Positions 30,147 to 39,658 are shown, numbered from the stretch's first letter. The stretch: DNA of 64,000 nt from an uncultured Faecalibacterium sp. (GCA_902463235.1 CABQER010000003.1:1-64000), one strand, 5' to 3'. Translations and numbers: made by a program. Notes: generated by a model from the sequence alone, not told the origin.

Positions 30147-31250
30147 ATGAAACAGTACGATTATCTCATCGTTGGTGCCGGCCTGTTCGGTGCCGTGTTT
30201 GCCCACGAGGCCAAAAAGGCGGGCAAAAAGTGTCTGGTCATCGATAAGCGCGACCATATCGCGGGCAATATCTACACCGAGAATGTGGAGGGCATCAACG
30301 TGCACCGCTACGGCGCGCATATCTTCCACACCAACAACAAGGCTGTGTGGCAGTATGTGAACCAGTTTGCAGAGTTCAACCGCTACACCAACAGCCCGGT
30401 GGCCAACTACCATGGTCAGATCTACAACCTGCCCTTCAACATGAACACCTTCAACAAGATGTGGGGTGTTGTGACCCCTGCCGAAGCCAAGGCCAAGATC
30501 GAAGAGCAGAAGGCTGCCGCGGGCATCACCGACCCGCAGAACCTCGAAGAGCAGGCCATCAGCCTTGTGGGCACCGATATCTACGAAAAGCTCATCAAGG
30601 GCTACACCGGCAAGCAGTGGGGACGCCCCTGCACCGAGCTGCCCGCCTTTATCATCAAGCGCCTGCCGGTGCGCTTTACCTACGACGACAACTATTTCAA
30701 CGCCCTGTATCAGGGCATCCCTAATGGCGGCTATACTGCCATGGTGGAAAAGATGCTGGCTGATACCGAGGTGCGCCTGAACGTGGATTATCTGGCCGAC
30801 AAGGCTGCGCTGGACGCACTGGCCGAAAAGGTGGTCTACACCGGCCCGGTGGATGCCTACTTCGGCTACCGTCTGGGTGCTTTGCAGTACCGCAGCGTCC
30901 GCTTTGAGACCGAGGTGCTGGACACCGACAACTATCAGGGCAACGCGGTGGTCAACTACACCGATGCCGAAACGCCTTATACCCGCATCATCGAGCACAA
31001 GCATTTCGAGTTTGACACCCAGCCCAAGACCGTTATCAGCCGGGAGTACAGCGCCGAGTGGAAAAAGGGCGATGAGCCTTATTATCCCGTCAACGACGAG
31101 AAGAACGGTGCGCTGTATGCACAGTACAAGGCGCTGGCCGATGCCGAGCAGGGTGTGATCTTCGGCGGCCGCCTGGGCGAGTATAAGTACTACGATATGG
31201 ATAAGGTCATCGAGGTAGCGCTGGACGTGGCCGCAAAGGAGCTGGCTTAA
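30147..31250 (+). CDS. glf: UDP-galactopyranose mutase
   Basis: A 367-residue flavoenzyme that converts UDP-galactopyranose to UDP-galactofuranose for cell-surface glycans. The FAD-binding N-terminus YLIVGAGLFGAVFAHEA, the following DKRDHIAGNIYTE and the RYGAHIFHTNN block are diagnostic. GYTGKQWGRPCTELP lies in the substrate-binding region. It begins three bases after the gdpP stop, so it is translationally linked although functionally unrelated. It suggests a galactofuranose-containing polymer, in line with the flippase and dehydratase genes at 3.7-7.3 kb. Confidence 0.96.
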   Translation: MKQYDYLIVGAGLFGAVFAHEAKKAGKKCLVIDKRDHIAGNIYTENVEGINVHRYGAHIFHTNNKAVWQYVNQFAEFNRYTNSPVANYHGQIYNLPFNMNTFNKMWGVVTPAEAKAKIEEQKAAAGITDPQNLEEQAISLVGTDIYEKLIKGYTGKQWGRPCTELPAFIIKRLPVRFTYDDNYFNALYQGIPNGGYTAMVEKMLADTEVRLNVDYLADKAALDALAEKVVYTGPVDAYFGYRLGALQYRSVRFETEVLDTDNYQGNAVVNYTDAETPYTRIIEHKHFEFDTQPKTVISREYSAEWKKGDEPYYPVNDEKNGALYAQYKALADAEQGVIFGGRLGEYKYYDMDKVIEVALDVAAKELA

Positions 31251-31254
31251 GAGG

Positions 31255-31286
31255 TTTTTAATGGCCGACGCGTTCGCTTTGGCCAT
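31255..31286 (-). repeat. Small hairpin repeat, copy 3 (inverted)
   Basis: On the minus strand ATGGCC pairs with GGCCAT around the loop AAAGCGAACGCGTC, followed by TAAAAA. Eight of fourteen loop positions match copy 1, and the stem bases differ but still pair. It lies just after the glf stop. Confidence 0.45.
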
Positions 31287-31310
31287 CTTCAGAGGAAAAA
31301 TCTTTTGGTA

Positions 31311-31349
31311 AAAATGTGTTTATCGCGGCCTACAGGCCGCGATAAACAC
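31311..31349 (-). terminator. Strong hairpin, terminator-like only on the minus strand
   Basis: A perfect 15-bp stem (31316-31330 with 31335-31349) has a TACA loop. In the plus direction it is followed by A-rich DNA, in the minus direction by ATTTTTACC. It is located after glf but its U-tract faces the wrong way for glf. It may stop antisense transcription or simply stabilise the glf mRNA 3' end. Confidence 0.5.
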
Positions 31350-31375
31350 GAAAAAAGAAAAAATTCCTTGCAGAA

Positions 31376-31407
31376 TGTCCAGAGCGCAGCGGAGGACATT
31401 TGAAATG
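31376..31407 (+). repeat. Small hairpin repeat, copy 2
   Basis: ATGTCC pairs with GGACAT around the loop AGAGCGCAGCGGA, followed by TTGAAAT. It is the clearest relative of the copy at 10.8 kb: the loop is nearly identical and the stem is changed at paired positions. Confidence 0.55.
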
Positions 31408-31422
31408 CTGACCCGCTTCCTC

Positions 31423-31451
31423 TTGCCCAAAAACGACAAATGCGCTATACT
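31423..31451 (+). promoter_or_regulatory. Promoter of rplI
   Basis: TTGCCC (31423-31428), 17-bp spacer, TATACT (31446-31451), about 50 bp upstream of the rplI start. Confidence 0.65.
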
Positions 31452-31501
31452 ATTACCATAAGACTGCACCGGTTTTCCGGTGAGAAGTGAGGGATACTAT
31501 C

Positions 31502-31957
31502 ATGAAAGTGATTTTGAAGCAGGATATCAAGGGCATTGGTAAGAAGGACGAGATCCACGAGGTCTCCGACGGCTACGCCCGCAACTACCTGTTCCCGCGC
31601 AAGCTGGCCGCTGTGGCGGATGCCAGCGCTGTGAACATGGCGCGCGGCAAGGAGGCCGCAGCCGATTTCCACGAGGCTGAGAATGTGGCAGCCGCCAAGG
31701 CTCTGGCTGCTAAGATCGAAGGCAAGACCGTGACCATCAAGGCCAAGGGCGGCGCATCCGGCCGTCTGCACGGCAAGGTGACCGGCAAGGAAGTTGCCGA
31801 AGCACTGGCTGCGCTGGCAGGTGCACCCATCGACAAAAAGAAGATCGAGCTGGAGACCAAGGACATCAAGGATGCCGGCGTGTTCAACGGCAAGGTCCGT
31901 CTGTACGTTGGCGTCGTGGCTTCCTTCAAGATCCAGGTGGAAGTGGAACAGGCCTGA
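31502..31957 (+). CDS. rplI: 50S ribosomal protein L9
   Basis: A 151-residue bL9. The N-terminal rRNA-binding domain is [17 protein letters not shown], with the conserved [13 protein letters not shown] (residues 24-36). A long connecting helix and the C-terminal domain follow. The ATG at 31502 fits family N-termini; the preceding sequence holds GTGAGG. A terminator follows directly, so it is transcribed alone although dnaB is the next gene, as in many Firmicutes. Confidence 0.97.
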   Translation: MKVILKQDIKGIGKKDEIHEVSDGYARNYLFPRKLAAVADASAVNMARGKEAAADFHEAENVAAAKALAAKIEGKTVTIKAKGGASGRLHGKVTGKEVAEALAALAGAPIDKKKIELETKDIKDAGVFNGKVRLYVGVVASFKIQVEVEQA

Positions 31958-31971
31958 TCTGTGTGCCGTTT

Positions 31972-32000
31972 GCGCCCCCTCACAGCAGGGGGCGCTTTTT
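31972..32000 (+). terminator. Terminator of rplI
   Basis: A 9-bp GC stem (31972-31980 with 31987-31995) is followed by five T residues, 15 bp after the rplI stop. Confidence 0.9.
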
Positions 32001-32043
32001 GGCTTTACAGGATGCTTTGGATTTTGGATAAGGACAAACTACT

Positions 32044-33444
32044 ATGCCGAACGAACGACGTTATTCCAATGAACTGAATCTGGAGAGCGTGGGCATCAAC
32101 CTGCCCTACAATATGCAGGCAGAGCAGAGCGTGCTGGGCGCGGTGCTGCTCAAGCCCGACACCCTGACCGATCTGGTGGAGATCCTCAAGCCGGAAATGT
32201 TCTACACCCGGCAGAACGCCCAGATCTGGACGGAAATGCTGCGCCTGTTCACCAACGACCAGACCATTGATTTTGTCACCCTGCTGGATGCAGTGGTGTC
32301 CGATGGCGTGTTCCCCAGTGCAGACGAGGCCAAGATCTACCTGACCGGTCTGGCAGAAACGGTGCCCAGTATCTCCAACGTAAAGGCTTATGCCCAGATC
32401 GTGCAGGAAAAATATCTGGTGCGCCAGCTGATGGGCGTTGCCAAGGACATCTTGCAGGACGCCGGGGACGAGCCGGACGCCGACCTTCTGCTGGAAAACG
32501 CCGAGCAGCGCATCTACGAGATCCGCTCCGGCCGCGATTCCAGCGCTCTGACCCCGCTTTCGTCCAGCATGGTGGAAACGCTGACCAACCTGCAAAAGAT
32601 CAGCGGCCCGGATGCGGATAAGTACAAGGGCATTCCCACCGGCTTCCGTCTGCTGGATACCGTGCTTACCGGCCTTGGCCGCGGCGATCTGGTCATTCTG
32701 GCAGCCCGTCCCGGTATGGGCAAGACCAGCTTTGCGCTGAACATCGCCACCCGCGTGGCCATGCAGCAAAAGGTGCCGGTGGCCATCTTCAGCTTGGAAA
32801 TGACCAAGGAACAGCTGACCAACCGCATCCTCTCGTCGGAGGCAGGCATCGACAGTCAGGCATTCCGTACCGGTGCGCTGCGCGCCGAGGACTGGGAGTA
32901 TCTGGCACTGGCTACGGAAAAACTGCACGATGCACCGATCTATATGGACGACACCTCCGGCATTACCATCACCGAGATGAAGGCCAAGATCCGCCGGGTG
33001 AATCAGGACCCTGCCCGCCCCAATGTGGGCCTGATCGTCATCGACTATTTACAGCTGATGACCACCGGCCAGCGCAGCGAGAACCGTGTGCAGGAGATCA
33101 GCTCCATCACCCGTAACCTGAAGATCATGGCCAAGGAGCTGAATGTGCCCATCATCGCGCTGAGCCAGCTGTCCCGTGCGGTGGAAAAGCAGGGCAACAA
33201 CTCCAGCCACCGCCCGCAGCTTTCTGACCTGCGCGACTCCGGTTCCATCGAGCAGGACGCAGACTGCGTTCTGTTTTTGTACCGCGATTCCTACTACGCC
33301 AGCCAGAACCCGGACGGTGCCGAGGTGGATGCCGATACCGCCGAGTGCATCGTGGCAAAGAACCGTCACGGCGAGACCAGCACCGTGCCGTTGGGCTGGG
33401 ATGGTGCCCACACCCGCTTTATGGATGTGGACTTCAAGCGCTGA
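32044..33444 (+). CDS. dnaB: Replicative DNA helicase DnaB
   Basis: A 466-residue hexameric DnaB-type helicase that unwinds the replication fork. The N-terminal primase-interacting domain (LPYNMQAEQSVLGAVLL onward) is followed by a linker and the RecA-like C-terminal domain with Walker A ARPGMGKTSFALN (near 220) and Walker B VIDYLQLM (near 337). The RNRHGETSTVPL-like end (KNRHGETSTV) is typical. No intein is present. The tilS start overlaps its stop in TGATG. Confidence 0.97.
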   Translation: MPNERRYSNELNLESVGINLPYNMQAEQSVLGAVLLKPDTLTDLVEILKPEMFYTRQNAQIWTEMLRLFTNDQTIDFVTLLDAVVSDGVFPSADEAKIYLTGLAETVPSISNVKAYAQIVQEKYLVRQLMGVAKDILQDAGDEPDADLLLENAEQRIYEIRSGRDSSALTPLSSSMVETLTNLQKISGPDADKYKGIPTGFRLLDTVLTGLGRGDLVILAARPGMGKTSFALNIATRVAMQQKVPVAIFSLEMTKEQLTNRILSSEAGIDSQAFRTGALRAEDWEYLALATEKLHDAPIYMDDTSGITITEMKAKIRRVNQDPARPNVGLIVIDYLQLMTTGQRSENRVQEISSITRNLKIMAKELNVPIIALSQLSRAVEKQGNNSSHRPQLSDLRDSGSIEQDADCVLFLYRDSYYASQNPDGAEVDADTAECIVAKNRHGETSTVPLGWDGAHTRFMDVDFKR

Positions 33445-34880
33445 TGGATACCGCAATTCTTGCCCGGGTGGAGGATTTCTGCACCCGCGAGGGGCTTTTG
33501 CAGCCCGGCGCACCGCAGCATTTGGCAGCAGCAGTCTCCGGCGGGGCAGACAGCATGGCGCTGCTGCTCTTGCTGCGGCAATTGCAGCCGAGGTTCGGCT
33601 ATACGCTCTCTGCCTGCCATGTGAACCACGGTCTGCGCGGGCAGAGCGCTGACCGGGATGAGGCCTTTGTGCGGGCAGAATGCGCCCGCTTGGGCGTGCC
33701 GCTGCGGGTGTTCCACGCCGCAGAGCTGGCCTCGCCCCCGGCACACGCCGGGGAGGACTGGGCGCGCCGTCTGCGTTACACGGCCTTTGCGCAACTGCAA
33801 GGGCAGGGGATAGATGCCATCGCCACGGCCCATACTGCAAATGACCAAGCGGAAACGCTGCTGCTGCGGCTGGCGCGCGGCACCGGGCTGCACGGTGCGG
33901 GCGGCATCCGGCCAAGACGCGGGTGCTACCTGCGCCCGCTGCTCTGCCTGAGCCGCTCCGAGACCGAGGCTGTCTGCCGGGCAGCGGGGCAACCGTGGGT
34001 CACCGACGAGACCAACGACACCGATGCCTACGCCCGCAACCGGCTGCGCCACAGCGCCCTGCCTGCGCTGGAAAGCACCAACGCGGCGGCGGTGCAGAAT
34101 CTGGCGCGGTTCTGTGAAAAGGCCGCGCGGGTGGATGCCTACCTTGCCGCAGGGGCTGCAAAGCTTTTGGCGGCGGCACGCCTGCCCGGCGCAGAACCGG
34201 CGTGGCAGCTTTCGCCTTTGCAGGCGGCAGACCCGCTGCTGCTGGAGACCGCGCTGCACAGCCTTGTGGCTCCGGTGCGGGATGCAGAGGAAAAATATGT
34301 GCAGCTGCTGTGCGCCGTGGTGCGGCAGGGCAGCGGCGCAGTACAGCTGACCGGACAGGTGCGCTTTTGCGCCGGGAACGGTTGTCTGCGGCAGGAAACA
34401 TTGCCGCAAGCACTGCCCCGGCAGCCGGAGAGAGCGCCGCAGCAGCTGCCCTTTTTGCCCGAAAAACAGCCGGAATTCCGGCTGCGCGGGAGCTGGAAGG
34501 GGAAAGCGGAGCTGTTAAAAGCCGATTTTGAAGAAAAAATACAAGTCGTTCATAAAAAAGACTTAAAAAATCGGGCGGATTATGCTAGAATAACTACGTT
34601 GTACACTGGCCTTGTACTGCGCGCCCGTCAGCCGGGAGACCGCTTCCGTCCTGCGGGGCGGGGCTTGAGCAAACCGCTGCGCAAGTGGATGAACGAGGCT
34701 GGTGTCCCGAACGAACTGCGGGATACGCTGCCGCTGCTTGCCAGCGGAAGCGAAATTTTATGGGTGTGTGGAGAAGGCTTTGCCGATGGCCTTGCACCGG
34801 ACACGGAAAGCAGATGGATCCTGCACTTGGATGCAGAGATCGAAACACAGGAGGAAAAAACAAATGAGTATGCACGATGA
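33444..34880 (+). CDS. tilS: tRNA(Ile) lysidine synthetase
   Basis: A 478-residue PP-loop ATPase that attaches lysine to C34 of the AUA-reading tRNA-Ile. The PP-loop SGGADSMALLLLL is at about residues 29-41, and HVNHGLRGQ, the GEDWARRLRY segment and ATAHTANDQAETLLLRL mark the catalytic domain. NRLRHSALP (near 196) precedes the central domain. The C-terminal domain includes RQPGDRFRPAGRGLSKPLRKWM. Start ATG 33444 shares one base with the dnaB stop, so it is coupled. It overlaps hpt by 17 bp. A short AT-richer patch near 34530-34590 is in frame and intact. Confidence 0.95.
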   Translation: MDTAILARVEDFCTREGLLQPGAPQHLAAAVSGGADSMALLLLLRQLQPRFGYTLSACHVNHGLRGQSADRDEAFVRAECARLGVPLRVFHAAELASPPAHAGEDWARRLRYTAFAQLQGQGIDAIATAHTANDQAETLLLRLARGTGLHGAGGIRPRRGCYLRPLLCLSRSETEAVCRAAGQPWVTDETNDTDAYARNRLRHSALPALESTNAAAVQNLARFCEKAARVDAYLAAGAAKLLAAARLPGAEPAWQLSPLQAADPLLLETALHSLVAPVRDAEEKYVQLLCAVVRQGSGAVQLTGQVRFCAGNGCLRQETLPQALPRQPERAPQQLPFLPEKQPEFRLRGSWKGKAELLKADFEEKIQVVHKKDLKNRADYARITTLYTGLVLRARQPGDRFRPAGRGLSKPLRKWMNEAGVPNELRDTLPLLASGSEILWVCGEGFADGLAPDTESRWILHLDAEIETQEEKTNEYAR

Positions 34881-35412
34881 TATCAAGACCGTTCTGGTCA
34901 GCGAAGAGCAGCTGAAGGCCAAGGTGGCAGAGCTGGGCGCTCAGATCAGCCGGGACTATGCCGGTAAAAATCTGGTGCTGGTGTCCATCCTCAAGGGCTC
35001 GGTGGTCTTTATGGCCGATCTGATGCGGGCTGTGAGCATCCCCTGCAACATCGACTTTATGGTGGTCTCCAGCTACGGCGGCAGCAACACCACCACCAGC
35101 GGTCTGGTCAAGATCATCAAGGATCTGGACGGCGATCTGTCCGGTAAGGATGTGCTGATCGTGGAGGACATTCTGGACACCGGTGTCACCCTGTCCAACC
35201 TTGTGCCCATGCTCAAGATGCGCAACCCGAACTCCGTTAAGATCTGCACCATCCTTGATAAGCCCAGCCGCCGCAAGGCCGATATCCAGCCGGATTACGA
35301 GGGTTTTCAGGTACCGGACGAGTTTGTGGTGGGCTATGGTCTGGACTACGATGAAAAATACCGCAACCTGTCCTATGTCGGCGTGCTGAAGCCCGAGGTC
35401 TACACGAAGTAA
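34864..35412 (+). CDS. hpt: Hypoxanthine phosphoribosyltransferase
   Basis: A 182-residue purine salvage enzyme that makes IMP/GMP from hypoxanthine/guanine and PRPP. LVLVSILKGSVVFMADL and the PRPP-binding motif VLIVEDILDTGVTLS (near residue 98) identify it, with VVGYGLDYDEKYRNL at the C-terminus. The start ATG 34864 lies inside the end of tilS and has GGAGG upstream; longer in-frame starts have no RBS. The tilS-hpt-ftsH order is the classical Firmicutes arrangement. Confidence 0.96.
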   Translation: MSMHDDIKTVLVSEEQLKAKVAELGAQISRDYAGKNLVLVSILKGSVVFMADLMRAVSIPCNIDFMVVSSYGGSNTTTSGLVKIIKDLDGDLSGKDVLIVEDILDTGVTLSNLVPMLKMRNPNSVKICTILDKPSRRKADIQPDYEGFQVPDEFVVGYGLDYDEKYRNLSYVGVLKPEVYTK

Positions 35413-35451
35413 CCTGTCCATTATAAAAATCCAGAACTGGAGTTGATTTTT

Positions 35452-37587
35452 TTGCAACCGAAGAAACCCCGTTTCAATCCGCTGGTGATCGCCATTGTGC
35501 TGGCAGCCGTGCTGATGGTGTGGTCGGTGCTGGGCGGCACCGGCGGCAGCGCCAACGGCTCCTCTATGGCGTATTCCACGGTGGTACACTATTTTGAGAG
35601 CAATCAGGTCACCAAATTCTCGCTGGATCTGAATACCGGCGTGATCACCATGACCCTGAAGGAGGGCGCACAGGAGCTGCCCAACGCTGCCGAGCAGAGC
35701 ACTGCCCAGTCCACGGGCGGGCTGCTTTCCGGCCTGTTGTCCTCCTCTTCCTCTGCCCCCACCGGGGTAAAGAAGAACGAGGACGGCACCGAGACAGTCA
35801 GCTACAAGCTGCCCTATGCCCGGATGTTCGTGGACCATGTGTCGGACTACATCGCCCAGTACGATGCAGCCAACCCCGACGCGCCCATGGTGTACGACTA
35901 TGTGCCCGCCAAGGAGACCATCCCTTGGATGGAGATCCTGTTCTATCTGGCTATGCTGGGCTGCACCGGTTTCCTGCTGTTCTCCATGATGCGCGGCGGC
36001 GCCGGTGGCGGCGGCATCATGAACGTGGGCAAGGCCAAGGTAAAGGACGAGCACGAGAACAAAAAGACTGCCACCTTTGCCGATGTGGCCGGTGAGGACG
36101 AGGAAAAAGAGGAACTCAAGGAAGTTGTGGAGTTCCTCAAGAGCCCGGATAAGTTCAATACGCTGGGTGCCCGCATCCCCCACGGCGTGCTGCTGGTGGG
36201 CCCTCCGGGTACCGGTAAGACCCTGCTGGCGCGTGCCTGTGCAGGCGAGGCCGGGGTGCCCTTCTACTCCATCTCCGGCTCTGACTTTGTGGAGATGTAC
36301 GTCGGCGTGGGCGCATCCCGCGTGCGCGACCTGTTCGATAAGGCCAAAAAGACCATGCCCTGCATCATCTTTATCGATGAGATCGATGCCGTGGGTCGTC
36401 AGCGCGGCGCAGGTCTGGGCGGCGGTCACGATGAGCGCGAGCAGACCTTGAACCAGCTGCTGGTGGAGATGGACGGATTTGAAGCCAACGACGGCATCAT
36501 CGTCATGGCCGCCACCAACCGTGCCGACATTCTGGATAAGGCGCTGCTGCGCCCCGGCCGCTTTGACCGTCAGGTCTATGTGGGCCTGCCGGATGTCAAG
36601 GGCCGCGAGGAGATCCTGAAAGTGCATACCCGCAATAAGCCTCTTGCGCCGGACGTCTCCCTGAAGGTTATCGCCCAGCGCACCGCCGGTTTTGCCGGTG
36701 CAGACCTTGAGAACCTTGTCAATGAGGCCGCGCTGCTGGCAGCCCGCCGCAACCGCAAGGCCATTACCATGGAGGATATCGAGGAAGCATCCATGAAGGT
36801 GATGGCTGGCCCCGAGAAGAAGAGCCGCGTGGTCACCCCGGAGGAGAAAAAACTCACCGCCTACCACGAGGCCGGTCACGCAGTGGCAGGCTTCTACTGC
36901 AAGCACCACCCCCGCGTGCACGAGATCACCATCATCCCGCGCGGTCAGGCCGGTGGCTATACCATGTATCTGCCTGAGAAGGACCGCAGCTATGTGACCA
37001 AGGGCGAGATGTTTGAGGACATCGTGTCCAGCTTGGGCGGCCGCGTGGCCGAGCAGCTGATCCTGGAGGACATCTCCACCGGTGCTTCCAACGATCTGCA
37101 GCAGGCTACTAACATCGCCCGCCAGATGATCACCCGTTACGGCTTCTCCGAGCGTCTGGGCCCTGTGGTCTACGGTACCTCGCAGGAGGAGACCTTCCTT
37201 GGCCGCGATTTGGGTCAGGGCAAGGGTTACAGCGAGACCACCGCTGCTGAGATCGACAGCGAGACCCGTGATATCATCGATGAAGCCTATGAGACCTGCC
37301 GCCGCACCCTGACCGAGCACATCGACCAGCTCCATGCGCTGGCCAAGGCTCTGATGGAGCGCGAAAAGCTCAACGAGGAGCAGTTCAACACCATTATGGC
37401 CGGCGGCACCCTGCCCCCCTGCGAGGACGCAAAGCCCGAGCAGGCGCAGCCCGACCAGACCGTGCAGTCTGCCCCGGTGCAGCCCGCAGAGCCTGCGGAA
37501 ACTGCTGAGCGTGCCGAACCCGCCGAGCAGGCTGAGCCTGCCCAGCCGGAAGTGCCGCAGCCGGACGCCCCGGAGCAGCAGGACTAA
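35452..37587 (+). CDS. ftsH: ATP-dependent zinc metalloprotease FtsH
   Basis: A 711-residue membrane-anchored AAA+ protease. Transmembrane helix 1 is near residues 10-29, an extracytoplasmic domain spans 30-155, and helix 2 lies near 160-180. The AAA module has Walker A GPPGTGKT (near 246), Walker [13 protein letters not shown] and the SRH with [19 protein letters not shown]. The zinc site HEAGH is near 470. A tail of about 60 residues rich in Pro, Ala, Glu and Gln follows. I place the start at TTG 35452: GGAG at 35439 is nine bases upstream, whereas the earlier TTG at 35443 would directly abut the RBS. Confidence 0.95.
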   Translation: MQPKKPRFNPLVIAIVLAAVLMVWSVLGGTGGSANGSSMAYSTVVHYFESNQVTKFSLDLNTGVITMTLKEGAQELPNAAEQSTAQSTGGLLSGLLSSSSSAPTGVKKNEDGTETVSYKLPYARMFVDHVSDYIAQYDAANPDAPMVYDYVPAKETIPWMEILFYLAMLGCTGFLLFSMMRGGAGGGGIMNVGKAKVKDEHENKKTATFADVAGEDEEKEELKEVVEFLKSPDKFNTLGARIPHGVLLVGPPGTGKTLLARACAGEAGVPFYSISGSDFVEMYVGVGASRVRDLFDKAKKTMPCIIFIDEIDAVGRQRGAGLGGGHDEREQTLNQLLVEMDGFEANDGIIVMAATNRADILDKALLRPGRFDRQVYVGLPDVKGREEILKVHTRNKPLAPDVSLKVIAQRTAGFAGADLENLVNEAALLAARRNRKAITMEDIEEASMKVMAGPEKKSRVVTPEEKKLTAYHEAGHAVAGFYCKHHPRVHEITIIPRGQAGGYTMYLPEKDRSYVTKGEMFEDIVSSLGGRVAEQLILEDISTGASNDLQQATNIARQMITRYGFSERLGPVVYGTSQEETFLGRDLGQGKGYSETTAAEIDSETRDIIDEAYETCRRTLTEHIDQLHALAKALMEREKLNEEQFNTIMAGGTLPPCEDAKPEQAQPDQTVQSAPVQPAEPAETAERAEPAEQAEPAQPEVPQPDAPEQQD

Positions 37588-37613
37588 GCTTTTTTAGGAA
37601 AGGAGCGAGCATC

Positions 37614-38672
37614 GTGGAGGAAAATTTTAACCCGGTCGCCCAGACCCGTGCAAACTATTATACTCCCGGCAGCCCGGTGCAGTTCGTCTGCGTGGAGCTG
37701 CTCAAGGGGGACGTCAGCGGCGAGCACGCTGTCTGCCTGACCTTCAAGAATATTTCCCGCGTGACCCTGACCGCACTGGAGATCCACTTCAAGTGCAAGG
37801 GCGTGGACGGTGTGATCCTGTGCGAGGATAAGTTCGAGTACCGGGATCTTCAGGTAAAGCCCGGCGAGCTGTTCGGGCAGGACGATGCCGTGTTCATCAC
37901 GGCAAAGGCCATCACCAGCGTGGATGTTTCGCTGTGCAATGTGTACAACGGCAAGCGCGTGGTGCATCTGGACGGCATCAAGCGTGTGCGCCTGCCTGCA
38001 CCCCGCCGTTTGGCTCCGGAGCTGCAAAAGGCGCTGGAAGCCCGCATGAACCGCACCGGGCTCAAGTATCAGCCGCAGGTGTTCGAGAACGGCTGGTACT
38101 GCGCCTGCGGTGCCTTCCACCCCACCGAGGAGGACACCGTGTACTGCTCGGAGTGCGGCTGTGACCGCATTCTGCTGCAGAACGCGCTGAACACCCTGTT
38201 GCAGCCCGCCGCCCCGGCAGACGAGATGGAAATGCCTCTCAGCGCCCCGGCGGCTCCCGCAGCGCCCGCTGCGGTGGAGGAGCCTACCCGCATCGTGGGT
38301 GCAGCCCCTGCCGCCCCGGCAGCGCCCGTAGAGGAGCCCACCCGGGTCATGGGTGCAACGGCTTACCAGCCTAAGGCTGCCCCCGTCCAGCCCATCTCGG
38401 AGCCTACCCGGGTGCTGGATGCCTCTGTCCGCACACCGTATTCCGGCGCTGCTGCGGCAGACGAGGGCACCCGTGTGATGCCTGCCGCCGCCCGCCGTCC
38501 GGCACCGGCTCCGGTGCGTCAGCCCGAGCCCATGGAGGAGGAGTACGAGGAGTACGAGGACAGCCGGGACAGCGTGGCAGAAGCGCTGATCCGCTGGGTG
38601 CCGCCCATTACGGCCATCCTGTGCGCAGCCATCGCGCTATGCGGCTTTGTGTACTACCAGTTCGTGCTGTAA
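37614..38672 (+). CDS. Tail-anchored zinc-ribbon protein with EPTR-type repeats, unknown function
   Basis: Not a family I recognise. 352 residues: a beta-rich N-terminal domain (20-130) and a short zinc-ribbon-like cluster (Cys163, Cys165, Cys178, Cys181). A Pro/Ala-rich linker contains four similar Thr sites, EEPTRIVGA, EEPTRVMGA, SEPTRVLDA and DEGTRVMPA (Thr225, 243, 265, 286). An acidic stretch (EEEYEEYED) and a single C-terminal transmembrane helix (about 327-349) follow. The Thr sites resemble phosphothreonine sites recognised by FHA domains; this is inference. The GTG start follows AAAGGAG. It lies 26 bp after ftsH. Confidence 0.8.
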   Translation: MEENFNPVAQTRANYYTPGSPVQFVCVELLKGDVSGEHAVCLTFKNISRVTLTALEIHFKCKGVDGVILCEDKFEYRDLQVKPGELFGQDDAVFITAKAITSVDVSLCNVYNGKRVVHLDGIKRVRLPAPRRLAPELQKALEARMNRTGLKYQPQVFENGWYCACGAFHPTEEDTVYCSECGCDRILLQNALNTLLQPAAPADEMEMPLSAPAAPAAPAAVEEPTRIVGAAPAAPAAPVEEPTRVMGATAYQPKAAPVQPISEPTRVLDASVRTPYSGAAAADEGTRVMPAAARRPAPAPVRQPEPMEEEYEEYEDSRDSVAEALIRWVPPITAILCAAIALCGFVYYQFVL

Positions 38673-38686
38673 TATAAGTTCATCCC

Positions 38687-38720
38687 GGCGGAGGGGGCAG
38701 CGTGCCTTCTCCGCCTTTTG
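38687..38720 (+). terminator. Terminator after the zinc-ribbon gene
   Basis: A 13-bp stem with two G-U pairs (38687-38699 with 38703-38715) is followed by TTTTG, just past the stop codon. It ends the dnaB-tilS-hpt-ftsH transcript. Confidence 0.8.
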
Positions 38721-38747
38721 TGTACATTGCACAGAAAGGAAAATACT

Positions 38748-39545
38748 ATGCCGGAACAAGCTTTACAGGTGGCTTTTGAGATCAAGACTGCCTGCGATGA
38801 GATCAGCCGCCGCCTGCTGCGCTGGCACTGGGAGCGCAAGCCCGGGGCGCACAGTCTGGATGCGTTGCTGGAACATATCGCCGCCCGCAAGCAGGAAAGC
38901 CCGGATTACTACGACCGTATGCCGGACCTTTCCGGCAAGACCAGCTGGCAGCAGCTGGATACCACCCTGTGTATGCGGGTGCTGCTGGACCCGGAAACTG
39001 ACGCCGCCCGCCCGCTGGACCTGCTGGGCAACACGGTGCATCCCTCTGCCGCCCGCCATGCCTGCAACGCCATCCGCACCGCCCGCAACGAAGCTGCCCA
39101 CGCGGCAGTTGCAGCGGACGGCGCACAGGCAGCCCTGCTGTTCAATGAAGCCATCGAGGCTTTGGAAGAGGGCTACGCCGGCACCGCCTTTAAGGAAAAC
39201 GAGCTGGCGCAGTATTACCGCGAAGCCGAGGATTACCTGAGCCGGTGCAGCGAGGGCAAGCCACTTAAGGCACGCCAGAGCCGCCCGCAGAACGCGCAGC
39301 AGGGGAAAACAGCCGCCCGCAGCAAGCCCCGCAGCGCACAGCAGCCCCGCAGCACCAAAAGCACTGCCGGGCGGCAGAACACCTCTGCACGCAGCCGCAG
39401 CACCGGTACAAAACAGAGCCGCAGCACGGCGTCCCGTGGTAAAAAGCAGCAGACCGGCGGCGAGAGCAAGGTGGTACTGGGCATTATTCTGGCGGCGCTG
39501 GTGCTGGGGCTTATCGCACGCGCTATCAGCATGGGACTTGTGTAA
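38748..39545 (+). CDS. HEPN-like, tail-anchored membrane protein of unknown function
   Basis: A 265-residue protein of no named family that I recognise. The N-terminal 155 residues are predicted helical and contain RNEAAH (Arg113-x4-His118), the Rx4-6H motif of HEPN/DUF4145-type domains that often form RNases. Residues 165-240 are a Ser/Arg/Gln/Lys-rich, basic, low-complexity segment. A single transmembrane helix ends the protein (about 243-264). The RBS is AAAGGA. It sits between a terminator and the LacI gene, probably alone. HEPN assignment is by motif and helical pattern only, so function stays open. Confidence 0.7.
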   Translation: MPEQALQVAFEIKTACDEISRRLLRWHWERKPGAHSLDALLEHIAARKQESPDYYDRMPDLSGKTSWQQLDTTLCMRVLLDPETDAARPLDLLGNTVHPSAARHACNAIRTARNEAAHAAVAADGAQAALLFNEAIEALEEGYAGTAFKENELAQYYREAEDYLSRCSEGKPLKARQSRPQNAQQGKTAARSKPRSAQQPRSTKSTAGRQNTSARSRSTGTKQSRSTASRGKKQQTGGESKVVLGIILAALVLGLIARAISMGLV

Positions 39546-39658
39546 GCGCAACGGTTTTCGCAATTCTGGTGGTAAATCGGAATGCAAAATCGTTTGGGTT
39601 GTGTAAAATCACCAAAAATGCAGCGGACAGCCCCGCAGAAAAACGGTCATTGCACCTC

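Noticed and set aside
35443..35451. Earlier TTG start for ftsH
   Set aside because: It directly abuts the GGAG sequence, leaving no spacing; TTG at 35452 has nine bases of spacing.
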